A DNA stretch of 64,000 bases, taken from positions 1 through 64,000 of the forward strand of contig NZ_BOOJ01000037.1 in assembly GCF_016863175.1 (NCBI RefSeq), read 5' to 3'. A program made the translations under genes and the position numbers. Within the stretch, counting starts at the first letter, position 1. Every line of letters begins with the position of its first letter. This DNA comes from Paraplanobispora siamensis (GTDB lineage Bacteria > Actinomycetota > Actinomycetes > Streptosporangiales > Streptosporangiaceae). A model generated the notes under the pieces. That model had not been told where the DNA came from. It saw only the letters and a program-made list of their open reading frames with translations, and did not search any database. Positions 53,628-60,835 of the stretch are shown piece by piece.

Positions 53628-53664
53628 GTTCAGCATACTAAACACATGTTCAGTCGATGGTCAA
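53616..53664 (-). promoter_or_regulatory. tetR promoter with two overlapping operators
   Basis: On the minus strand the -35 TTGACC (53659-53664) and -10 TAGTAT (53635-53640) are 18 nt apart. A perfect 20-bp palindrome TGCTGAACGCATGTTCAGCA (53616-53635) covers the predicted start site. A second, imperfect copy with the same half-sites (about 53639-53654) lies in the spacer. Binding of TetR here would block its own transcription. The CTGAAC-N4-GTTCAG core also resembles a LexA box, an alternative. Confidence 0.8.
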
Positions 53665-53987
53665 TCGCGGTCCCGCGAGCAGGGCGCGGGGGCATACGCC
53701 GTCACTCCAGGACAAGACACGCCCACCCGAGAGGGGAGTATTGACTCCTTGGGAGGAAAATCTTCATACCTCCTCACCTCCGGGAGAAAACAGCCGATTG
53801 GCGGTGGAGAAATTTCTACCTCCCACCCGGAAGTCGGAGGATCCTCCTCCCGCATATCAGTGTTTCCCTTCCGGAATGAAAGTCTTTCCACCCGATGCCG
53901 GAAATAAGGGATAAGGGGGTATTTTCCCATCTGTGAAGCAGGGACATTCCACCGGCGGACCACGCCGGCGATCGCGTGCGGTCTCCC
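53665..53987. other. Palindrome-rich, lower-GC intergenic region
   Basis: The region between tetR and the TPR gene holds no convincing gene but several symmetric elements: GGAGG...CCTCC (53752-53773), AGAAATTTCT (53808-53817), the perfect palindrome GGAGGATCCTCC (53836-53847), TTCCGGAA (53869-53876) and a small hairpin (53952-53968) behind the TPR gene. Related GGAGG and GGAGAAA words recur every 30-50 nt. GC content is clearly lower than in the flanking genes. Confidence 0.6.
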
Positions 53988-56048
53988 TCAGAAGTCCAGG
54001 GCGGCCCGGATGTCCGGGTCTCCGGGGTCGAGGTCGAGGGCCCGCCGGATGTCCCGCCTGGCACCTGCCTCGTCACCCAGGTCCCGCAGGGCCATGGCCC
54101 GGTTGAAGTACAGCTCGGCGCTCTCGCCGAGTTCTATCGCCCGTCCCAGGTCGGCCGCGGCACCCGCGGGGTCGCCGAGCCGATAGCGCAGGATCCCCCG
54201 GTTGGCCCAGGCCGCACCGAGCCCGGGCTCCCGGGCCAGGGCGGCGTCGAAGGCCGCCGCGGCCTCCTCGAACCGTCCCGCCTCGACATCGAGCTGTCCC
54301 CGGACGGTCAGCAGGTGGGGGTGGCCGGGGGCGAGCCCCAGCCCCGCCGCCACGTCGTCGCGCGCCCGGGCCTCGTGGCCCAGCATCGCCAGCACGCCGG
54401 CCCGGTTGACGTAGGCGTCCAGGTAGCCGGGGTCCAGCTCCAGGACGCGGTCCAGGTCCGCCCGGCCGCTCTCCAGGTCCCCCGTGACGAGGTGGAGCTC
54501 GGCCCGGTTGTAGTACGCCTCGGGCAGGGGCGGGCTCACATTGATCGCGGCCTCGTAGTCGGCCAGGGCGTCCTCGATGCGGCCGAGCGACAGCAGGAGG
54601 TTGCCCCGGTCCAGGTAGTAGTCGGCGAACAGGGGGTCGACGGCGATCGCGGCGCCGTACTCCTCCAGGGCCTCCTTCGTACGGCCCAGCACCGCCAGGA
54701 GCTGGCCCCGGTTGGCGTGCAGCACCATGCGGTGCACCGGATGCCTGTCCCCCAGCTCCGCCTCGGCCAGCGCGATGGCCGACTCGACCAGCGCGAGCGC
54801 CCGCGCCGGCCTCTTCTGGCGCATCTCGATCAGCGCCTGGCCGTTGCGGTCGAAGCCCAGCTTGAAGGCGCGCTCCCGGGGATCGGGCAGCAGCGAGGAG
54901 ATGGCGATGGCCTGGTTGATCCATCCGGTGGCCCGGCCCAGGTCCCGGGCGGCCGGGTCGGGGTGGCGGGCGTCGAGCATGGCCGTGCCGTACGCGCAGG
55001 CCGCGTGCACGGCCGGGTCCTGGCTGACCCTGCGGACGTACTCGTAGAGGTCGCGGGCCTCCTCCTGCCGCCCCAGAGCGCCCAGGGCCGTGGCCGTGCG
55101 CTGGGCGAAGCGCCACCACTGCTCCGAGCCCCGCTCGGCCAGGCGCAGCCCGCGCACGCCGAGCTCGATCACCGCGGCGAGGAACCCCTCGTGGACGCAG
55201 TGGTCGACCGCGGTCCACAGCGCCGCGGCCCCCAGACCGGCGGGGTCGGAGCCTCGCTCGCGATGGAAGGGGACGGCCCCCAGCCGCAGGGAGAACTCAC
55301 CCGCGGCCTCCAGCTCCCCGGCCCGCAGGTCGTGCAGCCGCGCGCGCTCGGCCGGGGAGGCGGCCTCATAGGCGGCGCGCGAGCGCTCGTCGGTGCACTC
55401 GGAGGCCACATGGGCCGCCGCGTCCCCCGGGGCGAGCCCGTCCCGGCCGGGAACCGCACCGGCGGCTCCGTCCCGCTCCGAGATCGTGACGCCGGAGAGC
55501 CACCCGGGCAGCGGGGCCCCGGGAGCGGGCACCAGGCCGCGGAACCAGGTCGGCGGCGCTCCGGCGCCCAGGACCACCACGGTCAGGACCGCCGGATCCA
55601 GCCGTCTGACCAGGATCTCGACCAGCTCGCGATCGGTCGGATCGGCCCGGTGGAGGTTGCGCACCACCAGCGTGAACGGCGCGGCGACAGGCGGGCGGCA
55701 CGCGGGAAGGCACTCCGCGAGGAACTCCGCCACCCCGTTGGCGAGCCTGAGCGTGCGCCGGGGGGCGGGCACGAGGATGCGCTCGTCCTCCTCCAGCCGC
55801 GCCTCCATGCCCTCCCATCGCGCGATCACCCGATCCCGCAGGTCGGGAGCCACGCTCCGGATCTCTATGTCATGAGAAGCGACATGTCCGGGAATGCTCT
55901 CCAGCGCCTCGGGGACGACCCTGCGGAGCAGGGCGCCACCTACGGTGTAAGGGCCACGAAGACGCCGGTGCCCGTCCACGACGAGGCGGGACGGGGCCGG
56001 ACGATCACCGAGAATCTCTCCACCGGTCAGCCAAAGATGCTCTCTCAC
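53988..56048 (-). CDS. TPR protein with degenerate nucleotide-binding N-terminal region
   Basis: A 686-residue protein. The N-terminal 200 residues look like a decayed AAA/NTPase module: RLRGPYTVGGALLRRV stands where a P-loop would be but lacks GK(S/T), and FTLVVRNLHRADPTDRELVEILVRRL resembles a Walker B strand. A helical middle part follows. From about residue 440 to the end there are at least six TPR repeats (for example ANRGQLLAVLGRTKEALEEYGAAIAVDP and YYNRAELHLVTGDLESGRADLDRVLELDP). The GTG start overlaps the stop codon of a 24-codon ORF (GTGA). The function is unknown; a peptide- or protein-binding regulator is likely. Confidence 0.8.
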   Translation of the reverse strand: MREHLWLTGGEILGDRPAPSRLVVDGHRRLRGPYTVGGALLRRVVPEALESIPGHVASHDIEIRSVAPDLRDRVIARWEGMEARLEEDERILVPAPRRTLRLANGVAEFLAECLPACRPPVAAPFTLVVRNLHRADPTDRELVEILVRRLDPAVLTVVVLGAGAPPTWFRGLVPAPGAPLPGWLSGVTISERDGAAGAVPGRDGLAPGDAAAHVASECTDERSRAAYEAASPAERARLHDLRAGELEAAGEFSLRLGAVPFHRERGSDPAGLGAAALWTAVDHCVHEGFLAAVIELGVRGLRLAERGSEQWWRFAQRTATALGALGRQEEARDLYEYVRRVSQDPAVHAACAYGTAMLDARHPDPAARDLGRATGWINQAIAISSLLPDPRERAFKLGFDRNGQALIEMRQKRPARALALVESAIALAEAELGDRHPVHRMVLHANRGQLLAVLGRTKEALEEYGAAIAVDPLFADYYLDRGNLLLSLGRIEDALADYEAAINVSPPLPEAYYNRAELHLVTGDLESGRADLDRVLELDPGYLDAYVNRAGVLAMLGHEARARDDVAAGLGLAPGHPHLLTVRGQLDVEAGRFEEAAAAFDAALAREPGLGAAWANRGILRYRLGDPAGAAADLGRAIELGESAELYFNRAMALRDLGDEAGARRDIRRALDLDPGDPDIRAALDF

Positions 56049-56119
56049 CCCTTGTGGATGACGCTCGAAGCACCACTCAGCCTGGTGGTTCCGGGCTTAC
56101 GGACAATGATCTTCTTCAT
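56045..56119 (-). CDS. 24-residue peptide ORF coupled to TPR gene
   Basis: A small ORF of 25 codons: the peptide begins MKKIIVRKPGTTRL and continues with SGASSVIHKG to the stop codon. AGGGGA lies 4 nt before the ATG. The TGA overlaps the GTG of the TPR gene. The peptide is basic in its first half (five Lys/Arg in 13 residues) and small/hydroxy-rich in its second. It has no Cys and no signal peptide. It could be a leader peptide for coupling, a signalling peptide, or a RiPP precursor acted on by the neighbours. Coding status is inferred from ribosome binding site, overlap and codon use. Confidence 0.65.
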   Translation of the reverse strand: MKKIIVRKPGTTRLSGASSVIHKG

Positions 56120-56156
56120 CGTGTCCCCTGAGAATGAGCTATGGGTACGAAGAACA

Positions 56157-56184
56157 AGTATTGTGCTATTTCACCGAATCGCAA
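56157..56184 (-). promoter_or_regulatory. Candidate promoter of the peptide-TPR unit
   Basis: In the AT-rich 97-nt gap after the GNAT gene, TTGCGA (56179-56184) and AATACT (56157-56162) on the minus strand are 16 nt apart. A transcript would start near 56150 and leave about 30 nt of leader before the peptide ATG. The match to the -10 consensus is moderate (4 of 6). Confidence 0.45.
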
Positions 56185-56216
56185 TGCCCGATAATGGAAT
56201 AGTTTTGAATTTGCGA

Positions 56217-56714
56217 CTATTTGGGCAGGGGGGACATGACCCCAAGTAGATCTTTTTCCCCGTATACCACGACACATCCGCCGCGTTCTTCGCGACGGAC
56301 CTCGTGCCAGCCGTACTTGCGGTAAAGCTCGATCGCGGCCGGCTGGTTCAGTGTGGTATCCCCCCGCAGACGCGAGTAGCCCAGCGCGATCGCGCGGATC
56401 TCGAGCGCCGAGACCATCCGCGCGCCGTACCCGCGCCGCTGGAACTCCGGATGCACCCGCATCCTGCACATCTCCGCGGTCGTGTCGTCGACCCGCCTGA
56501 GGCCGCCCATCGCCACCACGCGGCCGCCGGGGATCTCCCCCACGAGGAACTCCCCACGATCGGCGAGGTAGATCTCGTTGATCCGGGGGAAGTCGTCGTC
56601 GTACCAGACACCGTCGCCCGGCTGGAGCCCGACCTGGGCGAGGCAGATCTGATGCAACGCCCAGACGGCTTCGAGGTCAGACCAGCGGTATCGCCTGATC
56701 CCCAGATGGCTCAT
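56217..56714 (-). CDS. GNAT-family N-acetyltransferase
   Basis: A 165-residue acetyltransferase. The acetyl-CoA binding motif A is RMRVHPEFQRRGYGARMVSALEIRAIALG (about residues 83-111), followed by the conserved NQPAAIELYRKYGWHEVRREE of motif B. The acceptor substrate is unknown. Its ATG overlaps the stop codon of the XRE/TPR gene (ATGA). It lies 97 nt upstream of the peptide ORF, so the peptide or another small amine could be its substrate; this is speculation from position. Confidence 0.9.
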   Translation of the reverse strand: MSHLGIRRYRWSDLEAVWALHQICLAQVGLQPGDGVWYDDDFPRINEIYLADRGEFLVGEIPGGRVVAMGGLRRVDDTTAEMCRMRVHPEFQRRGYGARMVSALEIRAIALGYSRLRGDTTLNQPAAIELYRKYGWHEVRREERGGCVVVYGEKDLLGVMSPLPK

Positions 56715-58279
56715 ACATCGACACCCCTCGGCATGGCCGCCTCGGTCGCCGGGGCCGCGTGCAGCGCGTCCAGATAGGCCCTGAGCTCAGGATGGTTGGG
56801 ATCCTTGCTCTCGACCGCCTTGGCCACCTCGTATGCGCGCTGCATGAGAATGTCGGGCCTGCATCCCTCGCCCAGTCCCTCGACCGTGACCCGGGCGATC
56901 CTCAGGGCCTCCTGGAGGTCGCCCTCGATCACCTTGCACTTGGCCCGGTCGAGCTTGATGAGCGTGGGGTCGAGCCAGTCGGACGGGCCGTACTTGGTCA
57001 GCGCCTGCTCCAGGATGAGATCGGCCTCCATCGCCTGTCCCAGCCTGACCAGGGCGTCGCCCTGGTGGAAGTAGAGCTGGCGCTCGGTGTAACCGAAGGC
57101 CGCGTCGTCCTGGTCGACGGCGGGCATCTGGGAGAAGGCCGCCCGCGCCCGGGACAGCGCCCGTTTGGCCTGGTCGACGACGTCCTTCTTGCCCGCGCCC
57201 GAGAGCATCGCAAGCGCCCGGGCCTCGACGACCGGCGCCATCGCCTGGGCCGCGCAGGGGGTCTGGCCCGCCATGTCGCGGCTCTTCTTGGCCAGGTTGA
57301 GCGCCTCGCGCGGATCGCCGTAGTAGAGCGGGACCAGGGCCTCCCTGGCCGTGACCCAGGCGCGCAGGGCGCGGTCGCCCGTCTCGTCGGCCGCCGTCCT
57401 GCCGGTCCTGAAGAAGGACCTGGCCATGCGGTGGTCACCGAGGTTGATCATGATCATGCCGCTGAGGCCGGCCAGCTGGGCCGCCATCCTGCACAGCCGT
57501 TCCTGCAGGTCGACGGGCTGACGCCGTTCCATCGCCTTGCGCACGGCGCTGAACTCCAGCAGAACGTCGCACAGCAGCCGGAGCGGCGGGGTGTTCATGT
57601 ATTGGCGGCCGAATCCGACCGTGGCCTCCTCCCACTGGTCGAGCATGGCGGGGGAGACCGTCGCCGACACCAGCGTGTCGTCCATCCTCCTCCTTATGCT
57701 CTCCACAGAGCCGAGCACCTGTCCGTCCAACGCGACGGTGCTACCGGCCAGGAGCCCCAAAAGCGTTCTCCGTAGCACGTTCTCGTCCTCCTCGCCCCCG
57801 GCCGCAGAGGAGTTGCTGTCGATCTGCTGAATCCACAGCTCACGCGGTCCGGGGGAAGTGTCGGGTCTTCCCTCCTGGAGATCGCCTCGGACGACACCGG
57901 GCATCTTGTGGCCGTGGCCGCAGATGCACGGACCCTCGTATCCAAGGGCGACCGGTTCAACCCGGTAGACGGTGCACAGATAGTGGAGGTATTCGGGGCC
58001 GGGTCGCTTCAGCCCGCTCTCGTACGCGGACAGAAGGGTCTCCCCGATGCCCGGCGCCGGCTTCGCGTCGCGTTCGAACAGCGCCCTGACCTGCTCGATC
58101 ACGTCCGCGAGAGCGATGCCGTGCGCGAGACGGTGTCCTTTGATCCGTGTGGTCCCGAACTGAGCCCCGCACTTCTCGTAGATCTCCTCGGCGATCTGAG
58201 CCGAAGAGCGTCCCGCAGCCAGGCCTCGCGCCCGGATCTGCCGCGCCAACTCTGTCTCTCTGTGCTGCCTGCCGGACAT
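56711..58279 (-). CDS. XRE-type regulator with TPR-like sensor region
   Basis: A 522-residue protein. The N-terminal 125 residues carry a helix-turn-helix-type DNA-binding region (RSSAQIAEEIYEKCGAQFGTTRIKGHRLAHGIALADVIEQV, then GETLLSAYESGLKRP). A short Cys/His segment follows (CICGHGHKMPG). The rest is helical, with TPR-like repeats (about residues 250-500; ALRAWVTAREALVPLYYGDPREALNLAKK and ERQLYFHQGDALVRLGQAMEADLILEQAL). Such regulators often sense peptides. The ATG at 58279 follows GAGAGGGG. It is the first gene of the minus-strand island and is divergent from a small gene at 58622. Confidence 0.85.
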   Translation of the reverse strand: MSGRQHRETELARQIRARGLAAGRSSAQIAEEIYEKCGAQFGTTRIKGHRLAHGIALADVIEQVRALFERDAKPAPGIGETLLSAYESGLKRPGPEYLHYLCTVYRVEPVALGYEGPCICGHGHKMPGVVRGDLQEGRPDTSPGPRELWIQQIDSNSSAAGGEEDENVLRRTLLGLLAGSTVALDGQVLGSVESIRRRMDDTLVSATVSPAMLDQWEEATVGFGRQYMNTPPLRLLCDVLLEFSAVRKAMERRQPVDLQERLCRMAAQLAGLSGMIMINLGDHRMARSFFRTGRTAADETGDRALRAWVTAREALVPLYYGDPREALNLAKKSRDMAGQTPCAAQAMAPVVEARALAMLSGAGKKDVVDQAKRALSRARAAFSQMPAVDQDDAAFGYTERQLYFHQGDALVRLGQAMEADLILEQALTKYGPSDWLDPTLIKLDRAKCKVIEGDLQEALRIARVTVEGLGEGCRPDILMQRAYEVAKAVESKDPNHPELRAYLDALHAAPATEAAMPRGVDV

Positions 58280-58400
58280 ACCGGCCCCTCTCTCGTGGCC
58301 AGCTGGGCGGGCTGGCACACTATGTCCCGACCGGTCCTCTCCCGCTGACTCAGTGTGATTCAGGTGTCGCACTGCGCCTACCCAGAATGATGGACCACCT

Positions 58401-58429
58401 TTGACTCATCCGGAACCAGCCAATAGAGC
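58401..58429 (+). promoter_or_regulatory. Candidate promoter towards the 95-residue gene
   Basis: TTGACT (58401-58406) and TAGAGC (58424-58429) on the plus strand are 17 nt apart, in the 342-bp divergent region between the XRE/TPR gene and the small plus-strand gene. The leader would be about 185 nt. No other strong structure was seen in the gap. Confidence 0.4.
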
Positions 58430-58621
58430 CCTTGGCTAAGGATCGTCTCCCCCCGGACTGTTTCTTTCAACCTACTTGGGACAAGGCCCACCCTGACCTC
58501 GTTATCCGTGACGTTGACCCCTGAGCCCAGGTGAGTCATCTTGGGCCCACCAGCATCGAATTGACGCGGTCACCAGAACCGAATTCGGTGCGATAGGGGA
58601 CCTAAAAAGGAGGCGAACGAG

Positions 58622-58909
58622 GTGCAGGGAGACGACTTCGGGCACCTGGAGCGGTTGGTGTCAGAACTGGACGCTCGCGGGTTGCACGCCCGGGTAGTGC
58701 GGACCCACTCGGGCCGCGTGTTCGTCCGTGTGATCAACCCGAACGCGACCAGTCTGGCGGAGAACGTCACCTGCCGAGCCCAGGCCTCCGCCCCCAGCCA
58801 CCCGGATTGGTACTACTGGTGGTCCTGGGGCGAGAAGATGCACACGGCGGAGGACCCCGCCGGTGCCGCGACCAAGGTCGCACGCGTACTCGCCGCGGTG
58901 GGCGAATGA
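58622..58909 (+). CDS. Small conserved-type protein of unknown function
   Basis: A 95-residue soluble protein starting VQGDDFGHLERLVSELDARGLHARVV, with SGRVFVRVINPNATSLAENVTC in the middle and WYYWWSWGEKMHTAEDPAGAATKVARVL near the end. The Trp/Tyr cluster is notable. Proteins of this look are frequent beside XRE regulators in actinomycetes, but I cannot name a family. GGAGG lies about 8 nt before the GTG. It is divergent from the XRE/TPR gene and may be controlled by it. Confidence 0.8.
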   Translation: MQGDDFGHLERLVSELDARGLHARVVRTHSGRVFVRVINPNATSLAENVTCRAQASAPSHPDWYYWWSWGEKMHTAEDPAGAATKVARVLAAVGE

Positions 58910-59046
58910 TGACGGCGACGATCCCGGACGGAGCGCAGCCGTCCCGGCTCGTCGCCACCACCGCGGCTCGACGGAGCCGGCGGGGTGGCCGGTGCGGAGC
59001 GTCCCCGGACGCTGGACACCCCGCCGGCTTCGAAACCTTCGAAGCC

Positions 59047-59106
59047 GAAGCCGCCGCCCGGACTCGTCCGGGCACCGAAGCCACCGCCCGGGCTCGTCCG
59101 GGCGGT
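59047..59106. repeat. Two 30-bp tandem repeats with internal hairpins
   Basis: The units at 59047-59076 and 59077-59106 share 26 of 30 positions. Each contains CCCGG(A/G)CTCGTCCGGG, which folds into a small hairpin. They lie 137 nt after the small 95-residue gene, so a terminator-like role is possible. Confidence 0.7.
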
Positions 59107-59260
59107 GATCGGGGGGATCCCCCCACGGAAACGGCACGGGACACGCTTCCGGGTGCGTGCCCCGTCCGAGCCGTACGTCACCGGAGCGTCAGGACTCGCC
59201 CCCCGCGGCCCCGGGTCCCGATGTCCCCGTCTTCCCCGGCGTGATGTGACGGCGGCCGGT

Positions 59261-59313
59261 TCGGTCGGCAATATGGGTACGGTCGATGACTTGACCCCAT
59301 ATTTGCCGACCGA
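59261..59313. promoter_or_regulatory. Interrupted inverted repeat upstream of mscS-type gene
   Basis: The left arm TCGGTCGGCAATATGGG (59261-59277) and right arm (59296-59313) are complementary over 17 bp with a single extra base in the right arm. The 18-nt loop separates them. It lies 24 nt before the channel start codon and could be a transcription terminator, an operator or a structured leader. Confidence 0.6.
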
Positions 59314-59337
59314 CCCGATCCGGGAGGGATCCTCTCC

Positions 59338-60348
59338 GTGTTCTTGCTGTCTCCCACTCCCACTCCCAAGCCGAACCCAAGCTTTCCTGATCTAAGCCAG
59401 ATGGAGGCGGGTTTGACCAGCGAGTGCAGCGGCAGCGGCAGCGTAATCTGCGACGTCATGGAAGTAGTCCTTCCCGCCAGGTGGGCACCCCTGGTCTCGG
59501 GCGTCCTCGCCATCCTGCTCATCGTGCTCGTCGCGCTGATCCTGCGGAAAGTGGCCCACCGCCTGATCACCCGGGTGGTACGGCGGGCCTCCTCGGGCGT
59601 CGGCGGCGGGCTGGCCGGGCGCCTCCGCGGCCGGCAGACGGTGCAGCCCGAAGGACTCGACGCCGTCGCCGCCGAACGGCGCAGGCAGCGCGCCGAGACC
59701 ATCGGCTCGGTGCTGCGCCCCCTGGCCTCGATCATCGTCCTCGGCACCGCGGGCCTGACCGTCCTGGACCGCCTGTCCGTCCCGATCGCCCCGCTGCTGA
59801 CCAGCGTCGGAATCGTGGGCGTGGCCATCGGCTTCGGCGCCCAGGAACTCGTCAAGGACTTCATCGCCGGCATGTTCATGCTCCTGGAGGACCAGTACGG
59901 CGTGGGCGACGTGATCGACGTGGGCTCCGCCGTCGGCGCCCCCACCAGCGGCACCGTCGAGGCCGTCACCCTGCGGATCACCCGCGTGCGCGACGCCGAC
60001 GGCCGGGTCTGGTACGTGCGCAACGGCACCATCACCCGCGTGGGCAACGAGTCGCAGGGCTGGTCCCGCGCCACCGTGGACGTCCCGGTCGCCTACACCG
60101 CCGACGTCCCCGCGGTCCGCGAGATCCTGCAGCGGGTCACCGAGGACATCTGGGAGGACCCGGACTTCCGCGACACCGTCATCGTCGAGGAGCCGCAGGT
60201 CTGGGGGATCGAGCAGATCTCCGACACGGCCGTGGTCTTCCGGATCAGCGCCAAGACCATCCCGTCCCGCCAGGCCGAGGTCGCCCGCGAGCTCCGTCTC
60301 CGGGTGAAGGCCGCCCTCGACCGCGAGGCCATCACGATCGCCGGCTGA
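59338..60348 (+). CDS. MscS-family mechanosensitive ion channel
   Basis: A 336-residue membrane protein. The first membrane helix is APLVSGVLAILLIVLVALIL (about residues 48-67), a second lies at about 125-140, and the pore helix TM3 is VPIAPLLTSVGIVGVAIGFGAQELVKDFIAGMFMLLEDQY, the MscS hallmark. The cytoplasmic beta domain follows (VGDVIDVGSAVGAPTSGTVEAVTLRITRVRDADGRVWYVRNGTI). It releases solutes under hypo-osmotic shock. The GTG at 59338 gives a Pro-rich N-terminus; an ATG at 59401 is an alternative. Confidence 0.92.
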   Translation: MFLLSPTPTPKPNPSFPDLSQMEAGLTSECSGSGSVICDVMEVVLPARWAPLVSGVLAILLIVLVALILRKVAHRLITRVVRRASSGVGGGLAGRLRGRQTVQPEGLDAVAAERRRQRAETIGSVLRPLASIIVLGTAGLTVLDRLSVPIAPLLTSVGIVGVAIGFGAQELVKDFIAGMFMLLEDQYGVGDVIDVGSAVGAPTSGTVEAVTLRITRVRDADGRVWYVRNGTITRVGNESQGWSRATVDVPVAYTADVPAVREILQRVTEDIWEDPDFRDTVIVEEPQVWGIEQISDTAVVFRISAKTIPSRQAEVARELRLRVKAALDREAITIAG

Positions 60349-60406
60349 CGCCCTCGTCTCCCCCGGCGGCGGACGGCTTGTCCCGGACACCCCTTAGGCT
60401 GGAAAT

Positions 60407-60805
60407 GTGTCAGGTAGCACCGAGGAAACCCAGTCCTTCTACGACGCCGTCGGCGGGGAGGAGACCTTCCGCCGTCTCGTCCACCGTTTCTACGAGGGCG
60501 TCGTCGAAGACCCGCTGCTGTGGCCGCTCTACCCCCAGGAGGACCTGGCCGGGGCCGAGGAACGGCTGCGCCTGTTCCTGATCCAGTACTGGGGCGGGCC
60601 CGGCACCTACAGCCAGCAGCGCGGCCACCCGCGGCTGCGGATGCGGCACAACCCGTTCGTCATCGGCGGCGCCGAACGCGACGCCTGGCTCAAGCACATG
60701 CGCGACGCGGTGGACTCGCTGGGGCTGCCCGCCGAGCTGGACAAGCGGCTGTGGGACTATCTCGTCTACGCCGCGCACAGCATGGTGAACGCCCCCGACG
60801 CATAA
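60407..60805 (+). CDS. glbO: Truncated haemoglobin, group II (trHbO type)
   Basis: A 132-residue 2-on-2 globin. Typical features are [33 protein letters not shown] at the N-terminus, [27 protein letters not shown] with the proximal His region, and the group II Trp in the last helix ([15 protein letters not shown]). Group II proteins bind oxygen with very high affinity and are linked to redox or peroxide chemistry. The start is a GTG. It lies 58 nt after the channel gene and 30 nt before the GH13 gene. Confidence 0.95.
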   Translation: MSGSTEETQSFYDAVGGEETFRRLVHRFYEGVVEDPLLWPLYPQEDLAGAEERLRLFLIQYWGGPGTYSQQRGHPRLRMRHNPFVIGGAERDAWLKHMRDAVDSLGLPAELDKRLWDYLVYAAHSMVNAPDA

Positions 60806-60835
60806 ATCTCACCGCGCGGGGGCAACTCATCACAC

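Larger units (their letters stand above)
58910..59337. other. 428-bp intergenic region with repeats, no supported gene
   Basis: Open frames exist on both strands, but they are Pro/Arg-rich, lack ribosome binding sites and run through the repeats at 59047-59106. The region ends with the inverted repeat at 59261-59313 in front of the mechanosensitive channel gene. Confidence 0.55.

Noticed and set aside
53657-53963. Open frames on both strands in the tetR-TPR gap
   Set aside because: Codon use does not fit the organism, there is no start signal, and the region is dense in palindromes.
58985-59395. Plus-strand open frame before the MscS-type gene
   Set aside because: It runs through tandem repeats and overlaps the start of the channel gene out of frame; no ribosome binding site.
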